NCBI GenBank assembly: GCA_016717205.1
Contig: JADKGC010000005.1
Coordinates: 1 to 64,000, forward strand
From: Candidatus Flexifilum breve
GTDB taxonomy: Bacteria > Chloroflexota > Anaerolineae > Aggregatilineales > Phototrophicaceae
Length of the DNA: 64,000 nt
Direction: 5' to 3'
The translations under genes were made by a program, and so were the position numbers. Within the stretch, counting starts at the first letter, position 1; every line of letters starts with the position of its first letter. Below the pieces are notes generated by a model. The model ran no database searches. It saw nothing but the letters and a program-made list of their open reading frames with translations, and was not told where the DNA came from. Below, in pieces: positions 55,282 to 63,825 of the stretch.

Positions 55282-57957
55282 ATGGCTGAGCCAAAAACCT
55301 ATTTTGAAATCTTGGGATTAGATGAAACCGTTACCAGCGAAGATACGATCCAGGAAGCATACAATCGTGCCCAAATTAGGTTTCAAACTATCCTCAATCA
55401 AGGCATAGGTGAACAGGCGCAGTTTGCTCGTCAGATGATGGACGGTGAGCTGCAAAATGCATACGAAACGTTAATTGATTCGACAAAGCGTCAGCAATAT
55501 CGACGTTCACTGGAACTTGCGCGCGAACAAGGTGATGGATTAAGCGGCGCTGGCAACGTACAGGTAAAGTTTTCCCTCGGTGGAGGTCATGGTGACTACA
55601 CATTCATGGTGGTTGAAAATCCAGTTCGTCACGCGCTTAATCTTTATGGAAATCTTTCAGTAAATTCAATCCAAGAATATATATGCAGGGCTTGGGAAGA
55701 TCCTGAGTTGAGTTTAGAGTTTTACAGTGACCGTTCCCTAGAAAGATGGATATATTATTCAGCAGGGGATCTTGGGATCGCCAACGCCATTCGCTATTTC
55801 AAATGGGCGGGTTCTCAATTGCCAATCAACAGCCTGATGTATCAGGCGCTTGATCTTTTGCAGACCAGATATGCTGTTCCAATTCTTCCCCGTAGTCCAA
55901 GCGACTTACTTGATAGAATTGCCGATTTTGAGAAACCGCGTTGGGATGTAGCTCCAAGAGTTATTAACTTTGGGTTGATCCCACAAGGTAAAGTATCTGT
56001 GCCAGTGTTTATCCGATGGTGGAAAAAACGACCAGGAAAGATAGTCGTTAAGACAGACAATCCCATCTTCCAGCTAAACATTGGGAAACTCAACTCCGAC
56101 TTGCAGTTTTCAGTAGATGTTGACGGTGCAAGTTTAAAACGAGGGGATGTGATCCGTGGTCAAGTGACGATTACATCGGACAACTACGGGGAAGTTCAAC
56201 TTTTCGTTGTTGGCGCTCGTTATAAGATGATGGGCAATACAACTTTCGCTCAGGAAATTAATCTCATGGCTGCAAAAGCGGCTATGAGTGTACGCGATTT
56301 TGAGACTGCATCACGGACCTATCGCATCGCTGGAGCCGCTCAAGAAGGGAAAACAGCTGATCTCGAAGTTATTCGCATTGCTTACAAGAACCACGAATGG
56401 ATGCGAGTTATTGAAAAGATACGACAGTTCCACAGTCGATATGGTCGAATGCAGGAAACACTGGCATACCTAATCGAAGCAGCACGGGTGGTTGGTGGGA
56501 CGCATTACCAGCTTAGGCAATATGAGCGCTCATTGGAGTACCTCGCTACTCTTGCCTATGAAACTGCGTATTTGCCAGAGAAGCGGCTCCCTAGTGATAA
56601 CTGGACAGTTAGCGAAGCAGCTCAGATCAGGTTGAAATCTGACGACCCTAAGTCCGATTGGATCAATATAGCTGAGACACTGAATCTTCGCTGGACTCAC
56701 GGAGAAGGTAATGCCGATCAGAGTAAATATGCTGGTCCCATGCCACTTGATTTAAAGCCACGTAACGTGGTTTGGCTTACGGGAACTGCAAATTATAAAC
56801 CGCCAATTGTTGCCTATGAAGGTGTCTTAGTTGTACGCAGCAAGGATAATCGCGCAATAGTTGGGCTAGATGCGGCATCAGGGCAAGTGCTTTGGCAGCA
56901 CACCCAGGGGTTAAATGGTAGAGACATCAGTGCGCCAGTAGCAGGCAACAGTAGCGTATATATCACTGATCCAGCAGGTGTCCTATATTGCCTTGACATC
57001 TTGTCTGGAACAATAAAGTGGCGTGTGCAGCTAAAGGATAGTCGAGATTTGTCACTAGCACTAGAAGACCCAATCTTGTGTGTGGGTACAGGCTCACAGG
57101 TTCTTCTAGTCAATTCACAAAACGGTTCAGAAATAGCAAGTACCAAAGAGATGCGTGGTTTCTTCGGAGGTGGTGCGAATCCTGTCAATATCCTATTGAC
57201 CGACGGTTGTTGTCTATTCCAAAAAGCTGTATTTGGTAAACAATCAATGGTCTTTCTTGATATGGAAAACGGCAATTCTTTAGAATTTGACATCCCATAT
57301 TCGCTAACACCTCCCGTGACTTGGGCAGCATATGAGGGGCATGTCTATATTCCCCTCATTGTAACGAAGGAGATGAGATGTAAATATCATGACTCAGAAG
57401 GGAAGGTTCGCGAAAAAACTGAGATTGTCTGGAGTGAGCTTGATTTCAGCGTGTATGGTGTGCGCTCAAACAGAGTAATTGCCTCACTAGAGACTCCAAT
57501 TGGTAGATATCCAACTCAATTGCCGGGTGGATGCCGTATTCTCATCAAGAATGTGCAGCAAGCCAGTTCGTGCGCTGTTGCTCCTGTTTATACAGAGAAA
57601 TCTGGAGACACTACCATTGTATCCCCTCCCCAAGAGGGAAAATACTTGCATCGCATGGTAGCGGCATCGTTTGGTCGCGACGTTTACTATTGGCTTGTCA
57701 CTGAAAGTGCTGTATCAGTCGCAAGTTATCGACGCTCAGACAGCAATGTTCAGTCAATTTTGTTTGCAAACGTCCACGATATGGTGGTCTCTGCTACCTC
57801 CCTAAGCACCTCGTTGGCAGGCAATACCACCGATGATGATGCATCAACCTTCGTGTTGCCTGAGTCTGTGCGCCCAATTATTGGCACACCAGCATTATAC
57901 GGGGACATTATCTATCTTGTTTCACGAACCGGGCAGGTTGTCGCTGTCGGGCGTTAG
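55282..57957 (+). CDS. J-like domain protein with Ig-like, TPR-like and PQQ propeller parts
   Basis: 891 residues. Residues 1-85 (YFEILGLDETVTSEDTIQEA ... QQYRRSLE) are a J-like domain without HPD. About 225-320 is an Ig/Hydin-type domain (VINFGLIPQGKVSVPVFIRW) similar in style to that of the preceding protein. About 325-440 is helical and TPR-like (ASRTYRIAGAAQEGK...). From about 500 to the end lies a PQQ/quinoprotein-type beta-propeller (GLDAASGQVLWQHT, YCLDILSGTIKWRV, VYITDPAG). No signal peptide, so the propeller is cytoplasmic and probably a sensor or scaffold. It converges with the 139-aa gene 28 bases on. Confidence 0.75.
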   Translation: MAEPKTYFEILGLDETVTSEDTIQEAYNRAQIRFQTILNQGIGEQAQFARQMMDGELQNAYETLIDSTKRQQYRRSLELAREQGDGLSGAGNVQVKFSLGGGHGDYTFMVVENPVRHALNLYGNLSVNSIQEYICRAWEDPELSLEFYSDRSLERWIYYSAGDLGIANAIRYFKWAGSQLPINSLMYQALDLLQTRYAVPILPRSPSDLLDRIADFEKPRWDVAPRVINFGLIPQGKVSVPVFIRWWKKRPGKIVVKTDNPIFQLNIGKLNSDLQFSVDVDGASLKRGDVIRGQVTITSDNYGEVQLFVVGARYKMMGNTTFAQEINLMAAKAAMSVRDFETASRTYRIAGAAQEGKTADLEVIRIAYKNHEWMRVIEKIRQFHSRYGRMQETLAYLIEAARVVGGTHYQLRQYERSLEYLATLAYETAYLPEKRLPSDNWTVSEAAQIRLKSDDPKSDWINIAETLNLRWTHGEGNADQSKYAGPMPLDLKPRNVVWLTGTANYKPPIVAYEGVLVVRSKDNRAIVGLDAASGQVLWQHTQGLNGRDISAPVAGNSSVYITDPAGVLYCLDILSGTIKWRVQLKDSRDLSLALEDPILCVGTGSQVLLVNSQNGSEIASTKEMRGFFGGGANPVNILLTDGCCLFQKAVFGKQSMVFLDMENGNSLEFDIPYSLTPPVTWAAYEGHVYIPLIVTKEMRCKYHDSEGKVREKTEIVWSELDFSVYGVRSNRVIASLETPIGRYPTQLPGGCRILIKNVQQASSCAVAPVYTEKSGDTTIVSPPQEGKYLHRMVAASFGRDVYYWLVTESAVSVASYRRSDSNVQSILFANVHDMVVSATSLSTSLAGNTTDDDASTFVLPESVRPIIGTPALYGDIIYLVSRTGQVVAVGR

Positions 57958-57985
57958 TCGCAAATACTCCGAAGAAGCACAATTT

Positions 57986-58405
57986 TCAACTTTGTGTTTC
58001 TTCCTTTATCCGCAGCGCTATTTTACGGATTACGGATGCGATACCCAATGCAGGACTTTTAAAAGTTTCAATTATCACGTCGAGGATGTCTGGTGCCATA
58101 CGCCCAACTGCACGCAGGCGGCGTTTGATCATGCTTTCATCCACTACATCAGCTTTTTGCACTTCGGTTCGAAGCTCTTGGATAGCCTCAAAGATCTCTT
58201 CTTTATCAACTTTTGGGTCGGAGGGGCGAGCATTAACAGCTGCAAGTACTTGTTCAAAAAGCTTAGCAATCTGCTCGTCTTGAGTTACACTTCCACCTGA
58301 GATAACGTTCGCCTTCACCGAGGCATTGTTGCCAATAGCGTTCCCCGTAGCATTTCCGCCTATCGATACACGGATATCTGCGTTGTCATTCGTGTCTTTT
58401 TTCAT
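57986..58405 (-). CDS. Small protein with Gly/Asn-rich motif and helical domain
   Basis: 139 residues. The N-terminus has a repetitive Gly/Asn stretch (VSIGGNATGNAIGNNASVKA), then an acidic helical region and a C-terminal domain (RRLRAVGRMAPDILDVIIET) with an amphipathic helix, reminiscent of effector-associated helical domains found near STAND or TIR proteins. It lies 2 bases after the 240-aa gene, which carries a very similar Gly/Asn motif, so the two likely interact or share an assembly module. No enzymatic motif is visible. Confidence 0.55.
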   Translation of the reverse strand: MKKDTNDNADIRVSIGGNATGNAIGNNASVKANVISGGSVTQDEQIAKLFEQVLAAVNARPSDPKVDKEEIFEAIQELRTEVQKADVVDESMIKRRLRAVGRMAPDILDVIIETFKSPALGIASVIRKIALRIKEETQS

Positions 58406-58407
58406 GA

Positions 58408-59130
58408 TTATCGCCTGTATATCTGTTCTCGGACTGCACCCATCATCGCGCTCAACACAGCCATTGCAAGGTAGTATCCAATCACGAAAAGAATAACTGA
58501 GAGAACACCTGTTCCGTTCATTACTAGCGAAGAGTAGTAGAGAAATTTATCATCTCGATATGCTTCACGCGGTATCCGCATAAAACTTGTTTTTAACAGT
58601 ACAAACACACCCAAGGGGGTGAGTGTAATAAGTCCAATGACGCCGAGAATGGTGGTGTTGTGGGAAAATAGAAGGAGTAAAGGAAGAACAGTCGCAAGTC
58701 CGACCGATACTCCCTGAGGCGCAGCGTTAAAAGCCCTTTGAAACCAAGCTGCGACAATGTTGCCCGCAATCACCTCTACTTGGGCTGGATGTGGTTCATA
58801 GACCGATGCGCTACCATAATGCTCATGCCGATGTGTTGTACTAGAAAAGCTCTGTGGATTATAATTCTTAGTAATAACATCTGCTTGTACAGATGCGTTG
58901 GTTCCAAAAGCGCCGCCTATAACATCACCCTCAACATCCATATCTATTGAAGATCGAGAATTATTACTGGTCGGCGGGGGTTGAGACTTCACCTGAATCG
59001 CAGGTTTTTCCAAATCGTCAATTTCGGCGAGAATCTTATCAACCTCGGATTGCACTTTCTCCCCACGCCGCTGCCTTGCCCTTAGGTCACTTAATTGTAG
59101 ATGCAGCACATCAAGGCGATGCTTTCCCAT
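58408..59130 (-). CDS. Four-helix membrane protein with Gly-rich motif
   Basis: 240 residues. An N-terminal coiled coil (LQLSDLRARQRRGEKVQSEV) is followed by a Gly/Asn-rich stretch (VEGDVIGGAFGTNASVQADV) like that in the next gene, then about four membrane helices (VSVGLATVLPLLLLF, ILGVIGLITLTPLGVFVLL, YYSSLVMNGTGVLSVILF, IGYYLAMAVLSAMMG). It may be a membrane effector or anchor responding to an oligomerising cue (inference). It forms a two-gene unit with the 139-aa gene, facing the Hsp70/J operon. Confidence 0.6.
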   Translation of the reverse strand: MGKHRLDVLHLQLSDLRARQRRGEKVQSEVDKILAEIDDLEKPAIQVKSQPPPTSNNSRSSIDMDVEGDVIGGAFGTNASVQADVITKNYNPQSFSSTTHRHEHYGSASVYEPHPAQVEVIAGNIVAAWFQRAFNAAPQGVSVGLATVLPLLLLFSHNTTILGVIGLITLTPLGVFVLLKTSFMRIPREAYRDDKFLYYSSLVMNGTGVLSVILFVIGYYLAMAVLSAMMGAVREQIYRR

Positions 59131-59312
59131 ATGTGATTTATCGCACCTTTCCTTTCAAGTAACGTCTTTGAAGCAGGTGCATAGCGAACAATGGATACTC
59201 CTACCTAAATTATAGGGGACAACGTCCTGTGTCAAACCGGCTTTTCATGTAGTTCATCAGATTGCCATAGGCAACTCATGCCCAATAATTTAGCTAGTCG
59301 ATGTAGTCCGTC

Positions 59313-59553
59313 CTCACTGTCACCGCTGTCATCAGGTGCAGATCACCAACTCGTGAGCGGCTTTAGGGGGTGGGGTGTTTTTTCGGAATCGTGCCGAAAT
59401 GCATTTTCAAATGTGGTGACATGGTGACAGCGATGACGCCGCCGCATGGAGAGATGTCATCACTGTCACCGGAGTCATCAGATCAAGAATCATGCTTGAA
59501 CAGCGGCTCGATAGGTTTTATGCGTCTCAGCGTCACCGCTGTCCTCGGTGTCA
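59313..59553. repeat. GTCACCGNNGTCATCAG iteron-like repeats
   Basis: Direct copies: CACTGTCACCGCTGTCATCA at about 59315, CACTGTCACCGGAGTCATCA at about 59461 and a degenerate GCGTCACCGCTGTCCTC at about 59530. An inverted copy, GGTGACAGCGATGAC, lies at about 59423. The third overlaps the last codons of the primase gene. Short spaced repeats beside a replication primase suggest an origin or autoregulatory region. The remaining part of 59131-59489 shows no gene. Confidence 0.5.
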
Positions 59554-62432
59554 CCGTCGAACATTTCGCGTTTGAGACACCAGACCCACGCCCTGTTTCC
59601 GAGTAAGCGCTTCTGGATCGTCAGCCGCCCGTCGGCGGTATTGGGGAGCAGCCAGCCGTCTTCGCGCAGTTGGTCGCCGATGGATTTGGTGGTGAAGTTG
59701 AGCGACTGCGTGGGCTTAACCTCACGCAGCGAGATCTCCGGCAGCAGATAGATGAAGCGCCGATCCTGATAGCCGATGATCGGCGCACCGGGTTTCACTT
59801 CCTCGTTGCTGTCCAGATCGACGAGGCGGACATCACCGCTGGCAAGAAGCTGCCCAAGTGTGTCGATAAACACTTGACCAGCACGTTCCTCCTGCACGGC
59901 TTTCGCCGCCTGCACGATGCTGTCCTGCCACGCAGGCAGTGTGTCGTCTGCATCCCGTTCCTCCAAGAATTGGCGCAGCAGTCGGTAGACGGTGATGAGC
60001 GTTGCCCAGTTGCCGATCACGCGCCCGGTGTTCGCCTGCCTGCCGAGATGCGCCGTCAGCTTGTCTCGGTAGCCTTTGACACTCAATTCATACTCATGCG
60101 CCAAATGGCTTTGCAGTGTGCCCGCCTCCGCCTGCGCCGCGATCCAGCGGGCAAAGTGCGCTGTGAAACCGGGGAGCGCCGACCGATACGCCTCTGCCAA
60201 TGCCAGCCTTTTGCCGCCCGGATCGCGTTTCTCCCACGGTGGAATTTCGAGGACGAGCATACGCGCCAAGATCGAGGCTTCGCCTTCGATGGTCGTCTCG
60301 CCCGTCGAAAGCAGCAGTCCCCGACACGGACGATCCTGCCGCACCTTCGAGTCTTTGGTCAGCCTACCACGCCCCATCCCGCGCGAGTAGGCGTGCAGAA
60401 AGCGGGTGAAGGTCTTTTCGTCGGAGTAGCATGGTTTCCAGTCATCGACCCAGAACAGTGCGTCCGCCAGCGCATAGCCCAAGACTTCGACGGTGTTCAC
60501 GGTATCGCCCCACTGCGCGGGCGGCGTGTCTCGGCTGAATTGCCCGTAGAAGCTGGTCATGAGCGCCGCAATCTCGCTTTTGCCGCTGCCCGTCGTGCCG
60601 ACCAGATGCAGCGCTGGACGCATAGCGGCGGGTGGAAAGAAACGCTGCACGAGCGGGAGCAGCGCGAAAGCGGTCAGCGCGCTCGCCATGTGCGGCGGAA
60701 ACACAGCGACCGCTGAGTTAAAGGCGGTGAGGCTGTCTTCCCATGAGGCATCAACCAAACCGTAACCACTCAGGCGATTTTCGAGTTCGACTTCGGGCGG
60801 TTCAGGCAGCGTGCCCGCCGCGCTGATGCTCATCCCCGGTGTGAGAAACGCCCGCTTCCCTTCGTGTTCTGCCCAACCGAAAAAGCGATAGGTCGTCTTG
60901 CGCGGGATCGTCCCCGATAGGCTCTGAATGGCGTGCGGTAGATGGCGCTGCATCGCCGGATAGACGGTGAAGATACCGCTCGCCCGCTGTGCGATGAATC
61001 GCCCAAACCCGTTACTATCCCCGAACAACTCGCCGGGGATGTCGAGCGTGGTCGTGTGCATGGGATGCTGCACCTGCGTCCGCATGATGTGTTCTTCCTG
61101 CCCGTCGTCATCGACCCGCGTGATCCACTCGACGATGCGCCCTGTCCAATCGGTGACGGGCTGGCGCACCAAGCCGCGTTCGGTCATCTTCTCGTAGACG
61201 ATTCCCATTTCAGTTTCCAGATAACGTCCACTAGCGGACATTGACTCGGCGTTTTGGCTGCGGTGTGCTTCCCGGCGTGCCTGCTGGTACATCTGATTCA
61301 GGTCTTGCACACGGAAGGTATCCCCGACGATGGCGCGAAGCTGCTGGCGCGTTTCCGCCCACGCCAGCGGATCGAGTGCCGCGCACGCTTTGACGGCTGC
61401 ACGGATTTCGTCCACCGTTGGGCGTGTTCCCTGCTCGATGCGCTGACGGTAGCGATTGACCAACTGCTCCACCTGATCACGCGGATTCGGAATCGGATCA
61501 CGCGGTTGACGGCTGTAGGCGCTGCGGATCGTCGCCACTGCCTCACGTTCGCTGCATCCATCGGAGACATAACGCGGGATAAGCTGCGCCTCTGCTTCCG
61601 ACTGCGAATGACCGGCATCGCGCAGTTGACACGCCGCCTGAAAGAGTTCGGTATTCCGGCTGCCTTCCGTCGCGCCCGACGTGAGATAATCCTCGGTGCG
61701 CTTGGGCAGGATGTGATGCCCGTTCCCATTGATCGTGACGACGTTCAGACTGCCAATTCGCTCGACCTGCGGTTGGCTCTCCAACCAGGCGAACTCACTC
61801 AGCGGGTAGCGGCGATCCGGGTGTAGTTCGACCAGCGTCACGATCACACCCCCGCGTTCAGGCTTGGTATTCAGGCTGTTTGGCAACCTCATTACAGATG
61901 CGACCGACTTGACATACTGCGGATCGCCACCGAGCGCGCTGAACAGTCCGCGCAGAATCCCTGCTGCTTGTTTTCGAGCCGCTTCATTTATAAGGGAGAC
62001 GGATTCGTTGAGCAGCCAGTAGGCGTGCAGTCCCCCGCCGCTGTCGATGATCGCGGACGGCAGCGGATTGAAAGCGTGCAGCTTTTCCAACGCCGCTGCT
62101 CGGCGCGCTGAATCGTCGTCGCAGTCCAGATCGACCCACAGCGCGGGGAGCAGTGCCGCTGCTTCGGCTTTGCCCTGCTTTTGCGAGCGCAAGCAAGGCG
62201 CGAAGTACAGCCCATAGCCGCCCTCGCGGTTCAATGCCGTTCCGCGATTAAGCGCGTTGGTCAGCGTGCGTTTGTCCCCAACTTTGCTCCAGAACGAGCG
62301 GGCGTCTCCGGTTGTTGGGTGGATACAGCGCAGTTCAAAATATAAGTCATCGGGTGCGCCGCTGTATAAGGCGCGGAGGAAATCACGCCACTCCGGTCTG
62401 TTGCCGGAGGCGTCAGTTTGTGCAATACTCAT
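59490..62432 (-). CDS. AEP-type primase with DUF927-like helicase domain
   Basis: About 980 residues. The N-terminal part (GYGLYFAPCLRS, ALWVDLDCDDD, AIIDSGGGLHAYWLLNES, VASVMRLPNSLNTK) is the RepB/archaeo-eukaryotic primase pattern, with the DLD metal-binding aspartates. The C-terminal half has a P-loop ATPase (HLVGTTGSGKSEIAALMTSF near 610, DALFWVDDWKP) like DUF927 helicases. It likely initiates replication of the element. ATG 62432 (MSIAQTD) follows GAAGGA at 6 bases and is preferred to GTG 62453. The start overlaps the relaxase end by 20 bases. Confidence 0.82.
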   Translation of the reverse strand: MSIAQTDASGNRPEWRDFLRALYSGAPDDLYFELRCIHPTTGDARSFWSKVGDKRTLTNALNRGTALNREGGYGLYFAPCLRSQKQGKAEAAALLPALWVDLDCDDDSARRAAALEKLHAFNPLPSAIIDSGGGLHAYWLLNESVSLINEAARKQAAGILRGLFSALGGDPQYVKSVASVMRLPNSLNTKPERGGVIVTLVELHPDRRYPLSEFAWLESQPQVERIGSLNVVTINGNGHHILPKRTEDYLTSGATEGSRNTELFQAACQLRDAGHSQSEAEAQLIPRYVSDGCSEREAVATIRSAYSRQPRDPIPNPRDQVEQLVNRYRQRIEQGTRPTVDEIRAAVKACAALDPLAWAETRQQLRAIVGDTFRVQDLNQMYQQARREAHRSQNAESMSASGRYLETEMGIVYEKMTERGLVRQPVTDWTGRIVEWITRVDDDGQEEHIMRTQVQHPMHTTTLDIPGELFGDSNGFGRFIAQRASGIFTVYPAMQRHLPHAIQSLSGTIPRKTTYRFFGWAEHEGKRAFLTPGMSISAAGTLPEPPEVELENRLSGYGLVDASWEDSLTAFNSAVAVFPPHMASALTAFALLPLVQRFFPPAAMRPALHLVGTTGSGKSEIAALMTSFYGQFSRDTPPAQWGDTVNTVEVLGYALADALFWVDDWKPCYSDEKTFTRFLHAYSRGMGRGRLTKDSKVRQDRPCRGLLLSTGETTIEGEASILARMLVLEIPPWEKRDPGGKRLALAEAYRSALPGFTAHFARWIAAQAEAGTLQSHLAHEYELSVKGYRDKLTAHLGRQANTGRVIGNWATLITVYRLLRQFLEERDADDTLPAWQDSIVQAAKAVQEERAGQVFIDTLGQLLASGDVRLVDLDSNEEVKPGAPIIGYQDRRFIYLLPEISLREVKPTQSLNFTTKSIGDQLREDGWLLPNTADGRLTIQKRLLGNRAWVWCLKREMFDGDTEDSGDAETHKTYRAAVQA

Positions 62433-63519
62433 GTTCATTCCTTCGGATATCACACAGGGGTTTGCAGCGCACTCGTTTGGCGACAGGAGCGCTCCATTCC
62501 CCTGTGTGCATGTCGGCTAAAAGTCGATGTCGATGTCCAAATCCGGTTCGGTCACGTTCCGGCGGCGAGAAATCCAACCGGCGCACATCGGCGAAAAAGG
62601 CTGCCCACTCTGCCCCGTTCATCTCGTTGATGCCATCAGCCAGCTGACGCAATACCGCGAAATCCCCGCCTATTTCACTGTGCAAGAGCCGCGCAAGTAA
62701 TTCCGCCTCGTCGTGTTTCAGTCCGCCGATCAACGGGCGAAACTCCACCTCGTCATCTTCGACAGTCCGGTAGTAGCCCGCCGCGCTGATCTGCTCGTCG
62801 GTGCGCCGCGCTCCCACCCAGAAGCTAAACACGCCTTCGTCCAACTCAATCGCCCCGTGAGCGGGCTGCTCGGTGATCGCCAACTGCGCCTCGCGCACTG
62901 CCTCCAGATCGTCATACCGCTGTTCCCAATCGAGTCCCACATAGCGATCCATCTGATCAGCGACCTGCCGTTCGGTCAGATCGTGGAGCATCGCGATATG
63001 ATCGACGCTTTTGTTCCGATTGAAATAGAGCGGCACGCGCTCGCCTAGCCCGTCATCGTAGTACGTGCCGGGCAGCACAACATGGGTGTGCGGATCGTGC
63101 CGTCCCGGTGACTGTGGATCGTCGGTCTGGCGGTGGTGCATGACATAGCTCCACTCCACCCCGGTATCAATGCCGCGCTGTTCAAAGAACGCCTCGGTGG
63201 TTTGCACGGTAAGTTCGCGGACGAACTGCTCACGGCGCTCCGGCGCGACCATGGCGATCAGATCAGGGTTGACGTTGTAGACGAGGCTGAACAGCAGCAC
63301 ATGCTGACTCTGCAACGCTTCGCAGCGCTGCGCGATCTCCCCGACTGATCCGCCCATGCCATGATCTTCCCAGCGGTTGCGCCCAGCAGCGTAGCGCGCC
63401 CCTTCGTCACGGCTCTCGCGGTAAGTCAGATAGCGCAGCAGTCCCTTCGCCCGCTTCGCCTCGTTCGCGGTCGGCTTTTTGTACTGCACATTGGCGACGC
63501 ACATCTGCTTGCGATCCAT
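62413..63519 (-). CDS. Conjugative relaxase
   Basis: 368 residues. DPHTHVVLPGTYYDD near residue 143 is the HXH metal-binding motif III of relaxases, and N-terminal tyrosines (NVQYKKP, LLRYLTYRES) are candidates for the nicking residue. VEWSYVMHHRQTDD precedes the histidines. Relaxases nick oriT and pilot the strand into the secretion channel. The family is not certain; MOBP-like is my best guess. GGAGGGT precedes ATG 63519. It follows the RHH accessory gene and overlaps the primase, forming one mobilisation-replication operon. It lacks a fused helicase. Confidence 0.78.
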   Translation of the reverse strand: MDRKQMCVANVQYKKPTANEAKRAKGLLRYLTYRESRDEGARYAAGRNRWEDHGMGGSVGEIAQRCEALQSQHVLLFSLVYNVNPDLIAMVAPERREQFVRELTVQTTEAFFEQRGIDTGVEWSYVMHHRQTDDPQSPGRHDPHTHVVLPGTYYDDGLGERVPLYFNRNKSVDHIAMLHDLTERQVADQMDRYVGLDWEQRYDDLEAVREAQLAITEQPAHGAIELDEGVFSFWVGARRTDEQISAAGYYRTVEDDEVEFRPLIGGLKHDEAELLARLLHSEIGGDFAVLRQLADGINEMNGAEWAAFFADVRRLDFSPPERDRTGFGHRHRLLADMHTGEWSAPVAKRVRCKPLCDIRRNEHEYCTN

Positions 63520-63522
63520 CCG

Positions 63523-63825
63523 TTACCCTCCCGTTCGACGGCGCGTCACGCTCTCGATAAACGCCGCGAACTGCGCCCGCAGGTCTTCGACTTTCGCGTC
63601 GAGCGCATCGATCTTCCCCTCAAGGTCTTTGGCGATTGCCTTGCGCGATCCGACCAGATCGGGTTGGTTCTGGAGGTAGAAACCGACTGCCTCGCGCACC
63701 AGGTCGGCGCGACTCGTGGTATCCCCCTTGCGATTTCGGGTGCGATTGAGTTCATCCAGCTTACTCGCCTGATCGGGTGTAAAGCCGACCGTGAAGCGGA
63801 TTTTGTTCTTGTCCCTGCTTTTCAT
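63523..63825 (-). CDS. MobC-like ribbon-helix-helix accessory protein
   Basis: 100 residues. IRFTVGFTPDQASKLDELNR ... SRADLVREAVGFYL is a ribbon-helix-helix fold, followed by a coiled coil (LEGKIDALDAKVEDLRAQFA). This is the layout of relaxosome accessory proteins (MobC, TraY-like) that bind oriT. It lies 3 bases upstream of the relaxase gene. Its ATG overlaps the stop of the partial gene at the window edge. Confidence 0.75.
   Translation of the reverse strand: MKSRDKNKIRFTVGFTPDQASKLDELNRTRNRKGDTTSRADLVREAVGFYLQNQPDLVGSRKAIAKDLEGKIDALDAKVEDLRAQFAAFIESVTRRRTGG

Noticed and set aside
59670..60716. 348-aa ORF antisense to the AEP primase
   Set aside because: It is a shadow of the primase-helicase, which has clear P-loop and AEP motifs; no ribosome site or domain on this strand.
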